Origin: Helicobacter cetorum
Lineage (GTDB): Bacteria > Campylobacterota > Campylobacteria > Campylobacterales > BB28
NCBI GenBank assembly: GCA_022729755.1
Contig: DZAZ01000014.1
Span: forward strand, 1 to 33,574
Direction of reading: 5' to 3'
DNA length: 33,574 nt
Positions within the stretch are counted from its first letter, which is position 1, and every line of letters begins with the position of its first letter. The notes beneath the pieces are model-generated. The model searched no databases. It saw nothing but the letters and a program-made list of their open reading frames with translations, and had not been told where the DNA came from. This document shows positions 17,114-25,358 of the stretch, piece after piece. A program made the translations under genes and the position numbers.

Positions 17114-17986
17114 TTATTTTTGATAACTCTGTGCAATAATTTTAGCTAACTCTAGTAAATTTTCAGACCAATTTATAGCAAGTGGTGAGAGTGGTTTTAC
17201 TTTGGCTCCAACTTCACTTGCTATAACTTTAGCAGCTTTATCTGAAAATTCAGGTGCAGTTATTATAACTTTTATTTTCTCTTCTTTAGCCTCTTTTATG
17301 ATGTGCATTAGCATTTTTGGTTTTGGCTCTTTTCCTTCAAACTCTATTGGAAATTGAACTAAATCATAATCTCTTGTAAAATATCCAAATGCTGGATGAA
17401 ATACCATTACTTTAGAATTTTTTGGCACATCTTTTAATATTTCTTTGATTTTATTATCACTATTTTCTATCTCTTTGATAAATTTTTCATAATTTACTTT
17501 ATAAATATTTTCATTATTTTTATCATAAGTAATTAAGATATCAAGAGTATTTTTAGCAATATTTTTCACCTCTTTTGCACTCATCCAAATATGTGGGTCT
17601 TTTCCATCGTGATGGTGATTATCTTTGTGTTCGTGATGTTCGTGTTCTTCGTGTTTTTCAAAATCAATATAATTAGCATTTTTGCTAATATCTTCTATTT
17701 TCATATTTTTATTTTGAGATGCAAATTTCGTAAGCCACGGTTTTTCAAACTCATTTAATCCTATCTTCATATAAATTTTAGCTTTTTCGATGGCTTTCAT
17801 TTGAGATGGTTTTGGCTCATAACTATGAGGGTCAGCACCAATTGGAACCATAACATCAACATTGACAAATTCACCTCCAATTTTTTCCACAAAAGTTTTT
17901 TGAGGTGCTATTGTGACTACAACATTCATATTTGCAAACAGTGTCGCACTACAAAGTAAACTAACTATTGATACTGTTTTTAACAT
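17114..17986 (-). CDS. Zinc ABC transporter substrate-binding protein, ZnuA-like
   Basis: The protein has 290 residues. I choose ATG at 17986, since AAAGGA lies about 8 bases upstream and the protein then opens with a proper signal peptide (MLKTVSIVSLLCSATLFA). A longer frame from 18016 overlaps the chemoreceptor stop. It is a cluster A-I metal-binding protein with the canonical ligands: His54 in GADPHSYEP, His132 in KDPHIW and His197 in VFHPAFGYF. A histidine/acid-rich loop at about 110-128, characteristic of zinc binders, lies between the first two. The usual Asp in the C-terminal LDPL motif is Ser here (LSPLA at about 266-270), leaving a three-His site. No permease or ATPase gene is adjacent, so it must work with components elsewhere or have a sensory role with the chemoreceptor gene directly upstream. 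Confidence 0.9.
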   Translation of the reverse strand: MLKTVSIVSLLCSATLFANMNVVVTIAPQKTFVEKIGGEFVNVDVMVPIGADPHSYEPKPSQMKAIEKAKIYMKIGLNEFEKPWLTKFASQNKNMKIEDISKNANYIDFEKHEEHEHHEHKDNHHHDGKDPHIWMSAKEVKNIAKNTLDILITYDKNNENIYKVNYEKFIKEIENSDNKIKEILKDVPKNSKVMVFHPAFGYFTRDYDLVQFPIEFEGKEPKPKMLMHIIKEAKEEKIKVIITAPEFSDKAAKVIASEVGAKVKPLSPLAINWSENLLELAKIIAQSYQK

Positions 17987-17996
17987 TTTTTTTCCT

Positions 17997-19994
17997 TTAT
18001 TGAGTTTTGAACTCATTTAATTTTTTGCTTAACTCTTCAGTAGTTTTATGTAAATGCTCAATCGTAACAACCATTTCTTCCACACTTCTTGCATTAGAGC
18101 TTGAAAGTTCATTTACCTCTTCTACCTCTTGAATTTTATCTTTTACACTATTTGATATTTTAATAGTATCTATCAGCGATTTATCGGCAACTTTAGCACT
18201 ATTTTGCATAATGGTTGAAGTATCGTTTATTTTATGTTCAACTTCATTAGACACACTAGAAAGCTCACTAATAGCTTTTGAATTGATATTCATTTGCTCA
18301 CTTGCATCAACAATTGCTTGAACTATTACATTGATAGTGGCATTGATTTCACTTAAGCTTTTTTGAGTTCGCTCGGCAAGTTGTCTAACCTCATCAGCCA
18401 CAACCGCAAAACCTCTACCGTGTTCACCAGCACGTGCCGCTTCAATTGCGGCATTAAGTGCAAGTAAATTTGTTTGGTCAGCAATATCATTAATTACAGT
18501 TAAAACATTTTTTACAGCCTCTGCATCTGTGCTTAATTGATTTAATTTTCTTGCAAGTTCTTCTTCAATTTGAGAACTTTTATTGATTTTTGCAACCATA
18601 TCTAAGATTTTACTTCTAGCATCTTCTAAATTTTCACTAGCATTTATAATATCTTTTTTTGTCTCTTCAGCTTCAATAATGGAATCTCTCAATAACTCTT
18701 CCATCTCTTTTGAACTTTTTACAATTACATCTATAATTTGTGCTTCATTTTCAACTCTATTTCCAATTTGAATTGATGTAGCATATAATTCATTTGCAAT
18801 TGAAGCACTCTCATAAGATGTATCTTTTGAACTACCAATTGTTAAATGTATTTTTTCAATAAATTTATTAATTTCAGCACTTGCTTTACCTATTTCGTTC
18901 GAATTTACTAAAAGTCGTTTTGTTAAATCGCCATCGCCATTAGCTAAGTTTGTAGCTCTATCTTTTAAATCGTTAAGTTCTCTTGTGATGTCGCTTATTA
19001 AAATATAACTAAATATAATTGATAGTAACACCACAATGAAATTTATGCTTATAAAAAGGCTCATCTTATATTCTGCTGTTAAAATTATCTCTTCAATCTC
19101 TAATAATAAATTTTTTGATAACTCATCTTCAACCTCTTTTAATAAATTTATCTTTTGAGTAATAGTAGTAAAAAAGTATCCTGCTTCAACTCCAAATTCA
19201 CCTTTGTCATATTTTGAGATAGCGATTTCTCTCATTTTATTAACTTCAGCGACTATATTATTTTCAAGTTTCATTTGTAAAAATTCTTTATTTTTATCGC
19301 TTGAGCTTATATTAAAAGAGTTTATATAACTATCTTGTTCAGTTATTAATTTTATAAATTTAATAAACATTCCATCTGCAAAACTATCTTTTGCAAAAGT
19401 GTTGGTTAAAACGGCTCTTTCAACTCCACTTCTCTCTTTTGATAATAAAAAATTTGAGTATGAAATTAAACTTTTTGTCAAATCATTATTTGAACTTATT
19501 TTAGAAATACTACTAATAGTTTCTAAAAAATTATTATTTAAGTTGGTGTAATAATTTAGCACATCTTGAGCACTAATAGACAATGAAGTAATTTTTTCTC
19601 TTATCTCTTTTAAATTATTTAATTCACTTAAAGCTCGTGAAATAGCATCAAATAAAGTTTTTGGATAAACAGTTGTGTCAAATTTAAAAGTTGCTAAAAA
19701 TTGCTCTAAATCTTCCTTTTTTTTATCACTTTCAATTCTTTGAGCTTTTAACTCATCACCAAATTTTTTTCCACTTGAACCAACAAATCCTGAAGACATT
19801 CCTCTCTCTTTTTGAATTTCGTGTACTAAAGTACTAATTTTTACAGATAAAAAAACACCATTTTTTAAAAAAGTTGCTTCCTTATACTCTATATATTTAT
19901 TAAAACTTAAATTAATGGATAAAGCAATAATTGTAACAATTAAGATTAATAATATAGATATTAATCTTACTTTAATCGAAATATTTTTTAACAT
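17997..19994 (-). CDS. Methyl-accepting chemotaxis protein with NIT sensor domain
   Basis: The 665-residue inner-membrane receptor has membrane segments at about 11-30 and 312-335. The periplasmic part between them is a NIT (nitrate/nitrite-sensing type) domain, recognised by [19 protein letters not shown] near 60-78 and [19 protein letters not shown] near 178. A HAMP domain follows (about 335-390, [19 protein letters not shown]). The signalling domain has the invariant hairpin tip in [20 protein letters not shown] and EVRQLAERT. No CheR-binding pentapeptide is seen at the C-terminus. AAGGA precedes ATG. It is the first gene of the leftward five-gene run, with the zinc-binding protein gene starting 10 bases after its stop. 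The ligand is unknown; NIT domains are proposed to sense nitrate or nitrite, but the genomic pairing suggests metal sensing is also possible. Confidence 0.92.
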   Translation of the reverse strand: MLKNISIKVRLISILLILIVTIIALSINLSFNKYIEYKEATFLKNGVFLSVKISTLVHEIQKERGMSSGFVGSSGKKFGDELKAQRIESDKKKEDLEQFLATFKFDTTVYPKTLFDAISRALSELNNLKEIREKITSLSISAQDVLNYYTNLNNNFLETISSISKISSNNDLTKSLISYSNFLLSKERSGVERAVLTNTFAKDSFADGMFIKFIKLITEQDSYINSFNISSSDKNKEFLQMKLENNIVAEVNKMREIAISKYDKGEFGVEAGYFFTTITQKINLLKEVEDELSKNLLLEIEEIILTAEYKMSLFISINFIVVLLSIIFSYILISDITRELNDLKDRATNLANGDGDLTKRLLVNSNEIGKASAEINKFIEKIHLTIGSSKDTSYESASIANELYATSIQIGNRVENEAQIIDVIVKSSKEMEELLRDSIIEAEETKKDIINASENLEDARSKILDMVAKINKSSQIEEELARKLNQLSTDAEAVKNVLTVINDIADQTNLLALNAAIEAARAGEHGRGFAVVADEVRQLAERTQKSLSEINATINVIVQAIVDASEQMNINSKAISELSSVSNEVEHKINDTSTIMQNSAKVADKSLIDTIKISNSVKDKIQEVEEVNELSSSNARSVEEMVVTIEHLHKTTEELSKKLNEFKTQ

Positions 19995-20023
19995 TTTTTT
20001 TCCTTGATTGAATATTTTTTGAA

Positions 20024-20029
20024 ATTATA
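20024..20029 (-). promoter_or_regulatory. Candidate -10 element for the chemoreceptor operon
   Basis: TATAAT on the minus strand lies 29 bases before the ATG at 19994, in the divergent region shared with the dynamin-like gene. No -35 is recognised. Confidence 0.4.
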
Positions 20030-20055
20030 TCCAAAAGTTATAGATAATTATTTTC

Positions 20056-20064
20056 TGTTATAAT
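20056..20064 (+). promoter_or_regulatory. Extended -10 promoter for the dynamin-like gene
   Basis: TGTTATAAT, a perfect extended -10, lies 35 bases before the ATG at 20100. It is identical to the element preceding the purM pair at 10386-10394. Confidence 0.6.
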
Positions 20065-20099
20065 ATTCTTATATTTTAACCAGTGTGAAAGGCAACTTA

Positions 20100-22640
20100 A
20101 TGAATTGGCAACAAGATAGAGAAAAGTATATAGAAAAATTACAAGATTCAAAAAAAGCGATTGATTATATAATTCATATAAAAGAAACTTTTTTACATTT
20201 TAGTGAAGATTCTCTTGAAAGTGAAGCAATTAAATATAAAAAACAACTTGATAGATATATTGATAAACTAAAAAAAGATAAGTTTGAAGTGGCAATTGTT
20301 GGACTTGAAAAAGCTGGTAAAAGTACATTTGCAAATGCACTTATGAGAGCAGATTTTTTACCTGAAGCAAAAGAGAGATGTACTTTTACAACTACAATAG
20401 TTGAAGCCTCAAGCGAAGATATTGCTGAAATTGAATTTTTTAGCAAAGAAGAGTTTGTAAAAAAGTTTGAAGATTTGCTTGATTATATTGAGTTTAATGG
20501 AGCCAAATTTGATAGTTTAACTTTAGGCGATATTGAAAATCACTTAAATGTATTATCTCAAACTGACCAAAGGCGATACGAAGAGATAATTAGGAGTGAT
20601 ACACTTGATGATATCAACTCTATTATTTCTAAAAGAGAAGATTTAAATAAATATTTAGGTGCTAAAAAACTTAAATTAAAAGGGCAAAATTTAAAAAACG
20701 ATATAAAAAAATATATCGTTGAAGAAGAGATTGCAAGGGCAGTTAAAGAAATTTCAATAAAATCATCTAACTTAAAAGCACTTGATAATTTAATACTTTA
20801 TGATGTTCCAGGATTTGACTCTCCAACAAAACTTCACAAAAAACAAGCAATTGATAAAATGATTGAAGCTGATGCAGTTTTATTTGTGGTTTCGGTGGCT
20901 GATAGAGTAAGTTTTGTAAAAAGTCAAATTGATGTGCTAAATTCAGTTCAAGATGAATATGGTCAATCTTTGGCTGATAAAATGATTATTTTTGGAAATA
21001 AAATTGATGTGCATATCGCACTTGATGAGAATGGAATTGATAAAAATAAAAGCTTAAGTGAAATTAGCGAATATCAAAGATTGCTTAAAAGTGAGTTAAT
21101 CAAATATAAAATTTTTAATGAAAAAAATCTCTATTTTGGCTCACCTTTAGCATATCTTGAACAAGAAGAGATATTAAGTTCTAAAAGTAGTGTTTCTAAA
21201 ATGAAAATACTTGAGTTAAAGAGTGGAATTGAGGAGATTTTAACTAGATTAAATGAGTTTTTTAATTACGATAGATTTAATATTTTGGTTAATATTTTAA
21301 ATAAATTAATTGCTGATATAAAGCTATTTTTAAGTGAATTTTTAAAGAATAATCGAGTTGATAGTGATAAAGAGTCGCTAACTGGTCAAATGCTTAATTT
21401 TGTAGATGAGTTTTGGCTACCAAAACGAGATAGTTTAATTCAAAAATTAAATGAACTTTCAAATGAGATGAATTTAAAAGCTTATGAAATTGATATTTTA
21501 ATTTCGCAAAAAATTTCAAATGAGTGGATACCAAGATTATTAATAAGCGATGAAATTATTAATAATCACCACAATCGCCTTGCAAGTGGAAGTATAAAAA
21601 CTGAACAACCTGAAAAAGTGAATGTAAATTTAAGAGATGAGCTTTATAAAAAATCTGTAAATGGTTTTATAGAAATTTGCTCAACTATTGCGATTGAGAA
21701 AAATCAAAATGTAAAAGAGAAAATTAAAGAGTTGATGAGTGAAGTTATGTTTGATGGCAAAAAACTACCTTCACTTGAGAGTGTAAAAGAAAAACTTCAT
21801 CAAAAAATTGAAGAACTTGTACAAGATTTTTCTTATGATAAAAAGTCATACACTCCGTTAATTAGCCGTTTTGCAAACGATATTTTAGAAATTTTAATAC
21901 TAAATCCAGTTACAGATAAATTTGAAGGTACAAGAGTAAATAAATTTTTAAAATCTCAAAAAAATATCGAATCTATAATGATTTTTGATAGTAATTATAA
22001 CGATGAACTTGAATTTTATGAGCAAGATTTGGTTAAAAGGCTTTTAATTCAAGAGAGTGTTGTAAATTTAGATGACATTAAACGAAAGCTTGATAATTCA
22101 TTAAAAGATGTATTTAAGATTGAAGGTGATGAAGATGAGAATTTTAAAAAATTTAAAGAAGATTTGGCAAAAACTATAAATGATAAAAAACTCTCAATCA
22201 AAAAAGTGATTAAAAATATTTATCGCTCTCCAGCAATGTTAAAACGAATGGGCGAAGATAGGTATGAGGAGCTTCAAAATTTTATCGATAAAGTTCACGA
22301 AAATGCACTTGAGAGTTTAATTTCAAATGCAGAGATGGCTCTTAGTTACAAAGATGTTAAAGATGAAATTAATGAAGATATTAATTCACTTGAATTTATT
22401 TTAAATAATATTGTTCTAAAAGCTGTAAAAATCGAAGAACCATTTAAGCACTCAATTGAGTATCAAATTCAAGCTATTAAAAATGACCTTGAAAGCGGTA
22501 AAAAACTCAAAAGTTTTATAAATTCAAATATTGCAAAAATCGAAAGTGAAAAGTTTGCTTATATCGAAAATAGATATAAAAAATCTCAAGAGTTTAATGA
22601 AGTGTTAACTATTTGTGAGGAAGTTATTTCTAAATTATAA
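20100..22640 (+). CDS. Dynamin-like GTPase
   Basis: The protein has 846 residues. ATG at 20100 is preferred, with AAAGG 7 bases upstream; the GTG at 20085 lacks a ribosome site. After an N-terminal helical part, the G domain spans about 60-350. G1 is GLEKAGKST at 68-76, G2 is the Thr cluster in CTFTTTIVEA near 94-103, G3 is DVPGFDSP at 235-242, and G4 is GNKID at 299-303. An insertion of about 120 residues separates G2 and G3. The remainder (about 380-846) is almost wholly helical and charged, consistent with the stalk and membrane-remodelling bundle of bacterial dynamin-like proteins such as CrfC or LeoA. No clear transmembrane paddle is seen. Such proteins often occur as gene pairs; this one stands alone. 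Suggested roles in the family include membrane fusion or repair, vesicle secretion and chromosome positioning; none can be chosen here. Confidence 0.82.
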   Translation: MNWQQDREKYIEKLQDSKKAIDYIIHIKETFLHFSEDSLESEAIKYKKQLDRYIDKLKKDKFEVAIVGLEKAGKSTFANALMRADFLPEAKERCTFTTTIVEASSEDIAEIEFFSKEEFVKKFEDLLDYIEFNGAKFDSLTLGDIENHLNVLSQTDQRRYEEIIRSDTLDDINSIISKREDLNKYLGAKKLKLKGQNLKNDIKKYIVEEEIARAVKEISIKSSNLKALDNLILYDVPGFDSPTKLHKKQAIDKMIEADAVLFVVSVADRVSFVKSQIDVLNSVQDEYGQSLADKMIIFGNKIDVHIALDENGIDKNKSLSEISEYQRLLKSELIKYKIFNEKNLYFGSPLAYLEQEEILSSKSSVSKMKILELKSGIEEILTRLNEFFNYDRFNILVNILNKLIADIKLFLSEFLKNNRVDSDKESLTGQMLNFVDEFWLPKRDSLIQKLNELSNEMNLKAYEIDILISQKISNEWIPRLLISDEIINNHHNRLASGSIKTEQPEKVNVNLRDELYKKSVNGFIEICSTIAIEKNQNVKEKIKELMSEVMFDGKKLPSLESVKEKLHQKIEELVQDFSYDKKSYTPLISRFANDILEILILNPVTDKFEGTRVNKFLKSQKNIESIMIFDSNYNDELEFYEQDLVKRLLIQESVVNLDDIKRKLDNSLKDVFKIEGDEDENFKKFKEDLAKTINDKKLSIKKVIKNIYRSPAMLKRMGEDRYEELQNFIDKVHENALESLISNAEMALSYKDVKDEINEDINSLEFILNNIVLKAVKIEEPFKHSIEYQIQAIKNDLESGKKLKSFINSNIAKIESEKFAYIENRYKKSQEFNEVLTICEEVISKL

Positions 22641-22750
22641 AGATTATTATTATTTCAAATAGATAAGTTATATTAGTTGTTTTATAAGTTAAATTTAATT
22701 AGAGTTTTGATAAATTCAGTTTCAAATTAAAATTTACAAAGGGGGTAAAT

Positions 22751-24208
22751 GTGGCAAGAGTAATCGTACTTGGTGCAGGTGTTTCAGGACATACTGTAGC
22801 TACATTCACAAAAGATTGGCTAGGTAAGGGACACGAGGTTATCGTTGTTTCTCCAAATAGTAGATGGAATTGGATACCATCAAATATTTGGGTTGGAGTT
22901 GGGTTAATGCAACCTGAAGATGTAACTTTTGAGTTAGCACCTGTTTATAAAAAAATAGGAATTGATTAAAGACAAGCAAAGGCGGTTTCAATCAATCCAG
23001 AAGGTGATAGCGAAATTAACAAACCTTTCGTAACTATCGAATATACTGAACCTTCAAAAGAAGGCAAAGTTGAAAAAGTTAGTTATGATTATTTAGTAAA
23101 TGCAACAGGACCTAAGCTAAATTTTAATGCAACCGAAGGATTAGGGCCAGATAATGGACATTCACTATCGGTTTGTACAGCACTTCACGCAAAAGAAGCT
23201 GCAACAAAACTTGATGAAATTATAAAAGAGATGAAAGAGGGCAAAAAGAAAACTTTTGTAATTGGTGTAGGTCACGGAATGGCAACTTGTCAAGGTGCGG
23301 CATTTGAGTATATTTTTAATGTTGAACACATTTTAAAAAGAAATAATGTTAGAGATAAAGCAAAATTAATTTGGATTTCTAATGAGTTTGAACTTGGCGA
23401 CTTTGGAATGGGTGGACTTCACATTCAAAAAGGTGGATATATTACAAATAGTAAAGTTTTCACAGAATCAGTTATGGCAGAGCGAGATATCTTTTGGATA
23501 ACAAGAGCTCATCCTACAAAAATTGAAGATGGAAAAATCCACTATGAAACACTTGATGGCGAGTTTAAAGTGATTGATTTTGACTTTGCAATGTTAATTC
23601 CTCCATTTGCTGGAGTTGGTTTAAAAGCTTACAATAAAGCTGGTGAAGATATAACAGCTAATTTATTTGCACCAAATGGCTTTATGAAAGTAGATGCAGA
23701 TTACACTCCAAAAGCTTATGAAGAGTGGCAAGCTAGTGATTGGCCAAAAACACTACAAAACCCAACTTATAAAAATATTTTTGCGGTTGGAATTGCATTT
23801 GCACCGCCTCATCCAATAAGTAAACCAATGAAAAGTCCAAATGGAACACAAATTTTCCCAACACCTCCAAGAACAGGTATGCCTTCTGGAATTATGGGAA
23901 AAGCGATTGCAGGAAGCATAGTTGATATGATTAGAGGTGCAAAAGAGCCAACTCATACAGCAAGTATGGCAGAGATGGGTGCAGCTTGTGTAGCTTCAAC
24001 TGGTGCAGGAATATTTGATGGAAGTGCAGCAGCAATGACAGTTTTTCCAGTTGTGCCTGATTTTAAAAAGTATCCAGAGTTTGGAAGAGACCCAGAGTTA
24101 ACATTTGGTGAACTAGGGCTTTCAGCACATTGGATAAAATATATACTACATCATATGTTTATTTACAAAGCAAAATTAAAACCAGGTTGGACATTAATTC
24201 CAGAATAG
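22751..24208 (+). pseudogene. SQR-like FAD/NAD(P)-binding oxidoreductase with in-frame TAA
   Basis: The frame is 485 codons long, interrupted only by TAA at 22967-22969 (codon 73). Sequence on both sides is in the same frame and reads as one protein, from KKIGID through the stop to RQAKAVSINPEGD. GTG at 22751 has an excellent GGGGG ribosome site 5 bases upstream. It is a flavoprotein of the sulfide:quinone oxidoreductase type: GAGVSGH dinucleotide motif near 8-14, VNATGP near 117, and cysteines at about 142, 180 and 413, whose order and spacing recall the three redox Cys of SQR. An amphipathic C-terminal HWIKYILHHMFIYK could bind the membrane. Intact, it would pass electrons from sulfide to quinone. 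As written only a 72-residue fragment is made, unless the stop is a sequencing error, is read through, or the downstream part is reinitiated. Confidence 0.8.
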
Positions 24209-24217
24209 GAGAGAAAA

Positions 24218-24388
24218 ATGGAACAAAAAGTAACAGTAGAAAATCAAAAACCATATGAACAAGCTTATTTCCCGCCAAAACCGACGGGAACAACAAAGTT
24301 TTTTAGAAATTGTGTAATTTGGCAAATTATAAGATTTATCGCTTTAAATATAAAAATGCTTCAAGTCGTTTCTAAATCACACCACTAA
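24218..24388 (+). CDS. 56-residue membrane peptide downstream of the SQR-like gene
   Basis: ATG at 24218 has AGGAGA about 5 bases upstream, starting just 9 bases after the flavoprotein stop, and the frame runs to TAA at 24386. The peptide has a hydrophilic start (MEQKVTVENQKPYEQAYFPPKPTG) and one hydrophobic, slightly basic helix at about 31-50 (CVIWQIIRFIALNIKMLQVV), ending KSHH. The strong ribosome site and spacing argue for a real gene co-transcribed with the flavoprotein. It could be a small subunit or membrane anchor for that enzyme, which is an inference from position only. I do not recognise a family. Confidence 0.68.
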   Translation: MEQKVTVENQKPYEQAYFPPKPTGTTKFFRNCVIWQIIRFIALNIKMLQVVSKSHH

Positions 24389-24399
24389 AAACTTACTTT

Positions 24400-24411
24400 C
24401 CCCTTTTGGGG
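24400..24411 (+). terminator. Short CCCC-TTTT-GGGG hairpin
   Basis: This is a perfect 4-pair GC stem with a TTTT loop in the 55-base gap after the 56-residue peptide gene, followed by CTTATTTAAAAA. It is too short for a confident terminator and may only attenuate read-through to the protease gene. Confidence 0.25.
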
Positions 24412-24443
24412 CTTATTTAAAAATCTAAAAAAGGGTAAAAACA

Positions 24444-24905
24444 ATGGGTAAAGTAATGACAACAATTAAAATTACAAGTTATGATAGTTTAAGGGATTAT
24501 AAAAAAGGTGCCGTATCTCAAGATGGTATAAAATCAATCGAACTTAACGAAGTACTTGTAGATAGTGGAGCTAGTATGCTTTGTCTTAATAAAGAACTCA
24601 TAGAAAAACTTGATTTAGAATTTTTAAAAACTGTAAAAGTCAATGTGGCTGATGGAATTGTTGAGCGAGGAATTTATGGTCCTGTTGTGTATGAAATTCA
24701 AGGAAGAGTTGCAAGAGGCGATGTGATGGAACTTGCACATCCAAAAATAAAAGCACTTATTGGACAAATTCCACTTGAACAACTTGATTTTTTGATAAAT
24801 CCATCTTCAAATAGGCTGATTGCAAATCCTGAACACGATGGACAATTGATATTGGACCAATTAATAATTAGTGAAGATTTGAAATTTGAAATTATTGAAG
24901 AATAA
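24444..24905 (+). CDS. Retropepsin-like aspartyl protease family protein
   Basis: The 153-residue protein has a single aspartyl protease motif, VLVDSGASMLCL, with catalytic Asp40 in DSGA. Later segments fit the single-lobed, retroviral-type fold found in bacteria: VADGIVERGIYGPVVYEIQGR and ALIGQIPLEQLDFLINPSSNRL, equivalent to the usual GxxxLexLdlliDp ending. Active enzymes of this type are homodimers. No signal peptide or membrane segment is seen, so it is cytoplasmic. An AAAAGGG site lies about 8 bases before ATG. It is followed 6 bases later by the Met8-like gene. Related small proteases are often labelled only as clan AA aspartic protease; the substrate is unknown. It is probably part of a rightward unit running from the SQR-like gene to cbiD. 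Confidence 0.82.
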   Translation: MGKVMTTIKITSYDSLRDYKKGAVSQDGIKSIELNEVLVDSGASMLCLNKELIEKLDLEFLKTVKVNVADGIVERGIYGPVVYEIQGRVARGDVMELAHPKIKALIGQIPLEQLDFLINPSSNRLIANPEHDGQLILDQLIISEDLKFEIIEE

Positions 24906-24911
24906 AATTTA

Positions 24912-25358
24912 ATGCTTCCCTTGATACTTACAAAACCAAAGAAAATTTTAATTATTGGTGGAGGAAATTCAGCTTTAATTAAATTAAAAATCTTAAGTAA
25001 AAGTAGCAATGAAATAAGTTGTTATGGACTTTCTTTTGCTAGAGAAATTGATAATTATAAATTAAAAAAAGTAAAAAAAGATTTTTACGAAATGAATTTA
25101 AGTGAATTTAGCGAATTTGATTTAATATATTTTGCAATTGCTTATCCAAATAATAAACAACAAGAAGAGTTTTTTTTAAACACTATTTCAATTTTAAGTG
25201 AGAAAAAATTAATTAATGTACTTTCAAAACCAAATTTAAGCAATTTTATTCACCCTTGTACAAGGGAAAAAGATGGCATTTTAATCTCTGTTTCAACTAA
25301 AAAACCAAAATTATCTTGTGCTTTGGCAGAAAAATTTATAGATGAAATTGAAATCTAG
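24912..25358 (+). CDS. Short precorrin-2 dehydrogenase-like protein (Met8/CysG N-terminal type)
   Basis: The protein has 148 residues. The N-terminus LPLILTKPKKILIIGGGNSALIKLKIL matches the NAD-binding start of siroheme synthases, and LINVLSKPNLSNFIHPC...ILISVSTKKPKLSCALAEKF matches the second conserved part. The family oxidises precorrin-2 to sirohydrochlorin with NAD and may insert metal. Two things are odd. It lacks the C-terminal helical domain (typical length about 200 or more). The acidic pair found in CysG at this point (NVVDD) is Ser-Lys here (NVLSK), removing the Asp considered catalytic. It may be a degenerate or specialised member, perhaps a chelatase or binding protein. It overlaps cbiD by 17 bases, so the two act in the same corrinoid/siroheme pathway context. 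The start is uncertain because no ribosome site is visible. Confidence 0.75.
   Translation: MLPLILTKPKKILIIGGGNSALIKLKILSKSSNEISCYGLSFAREIDNYKLKKVKKDFYEMNLSEFSEFDLIYFAIAYPNNKQQEEFFLNTISILSEKKLINVLSKPNLSNFIHPCTREKDGILISVSTKKPKLSCALAEKFIDEIEI

Noticed and set aside
17987-18016. Ten extra N-terminal residues on the ZnuA-like protein
   Set aside because: They precede the signal peptide and overlap the chemoreceptor stop; AAAGGA directly precedes the internal ATG at 17986.
22967-22969. Stop codon recoding (selenocysteine or pyrrolysine) in the SQR-like gene
   Set aside because: The codon is TAA, which is used for neither, and no recoding hairpin is apparent. Mutation or sequencing error is simpler.
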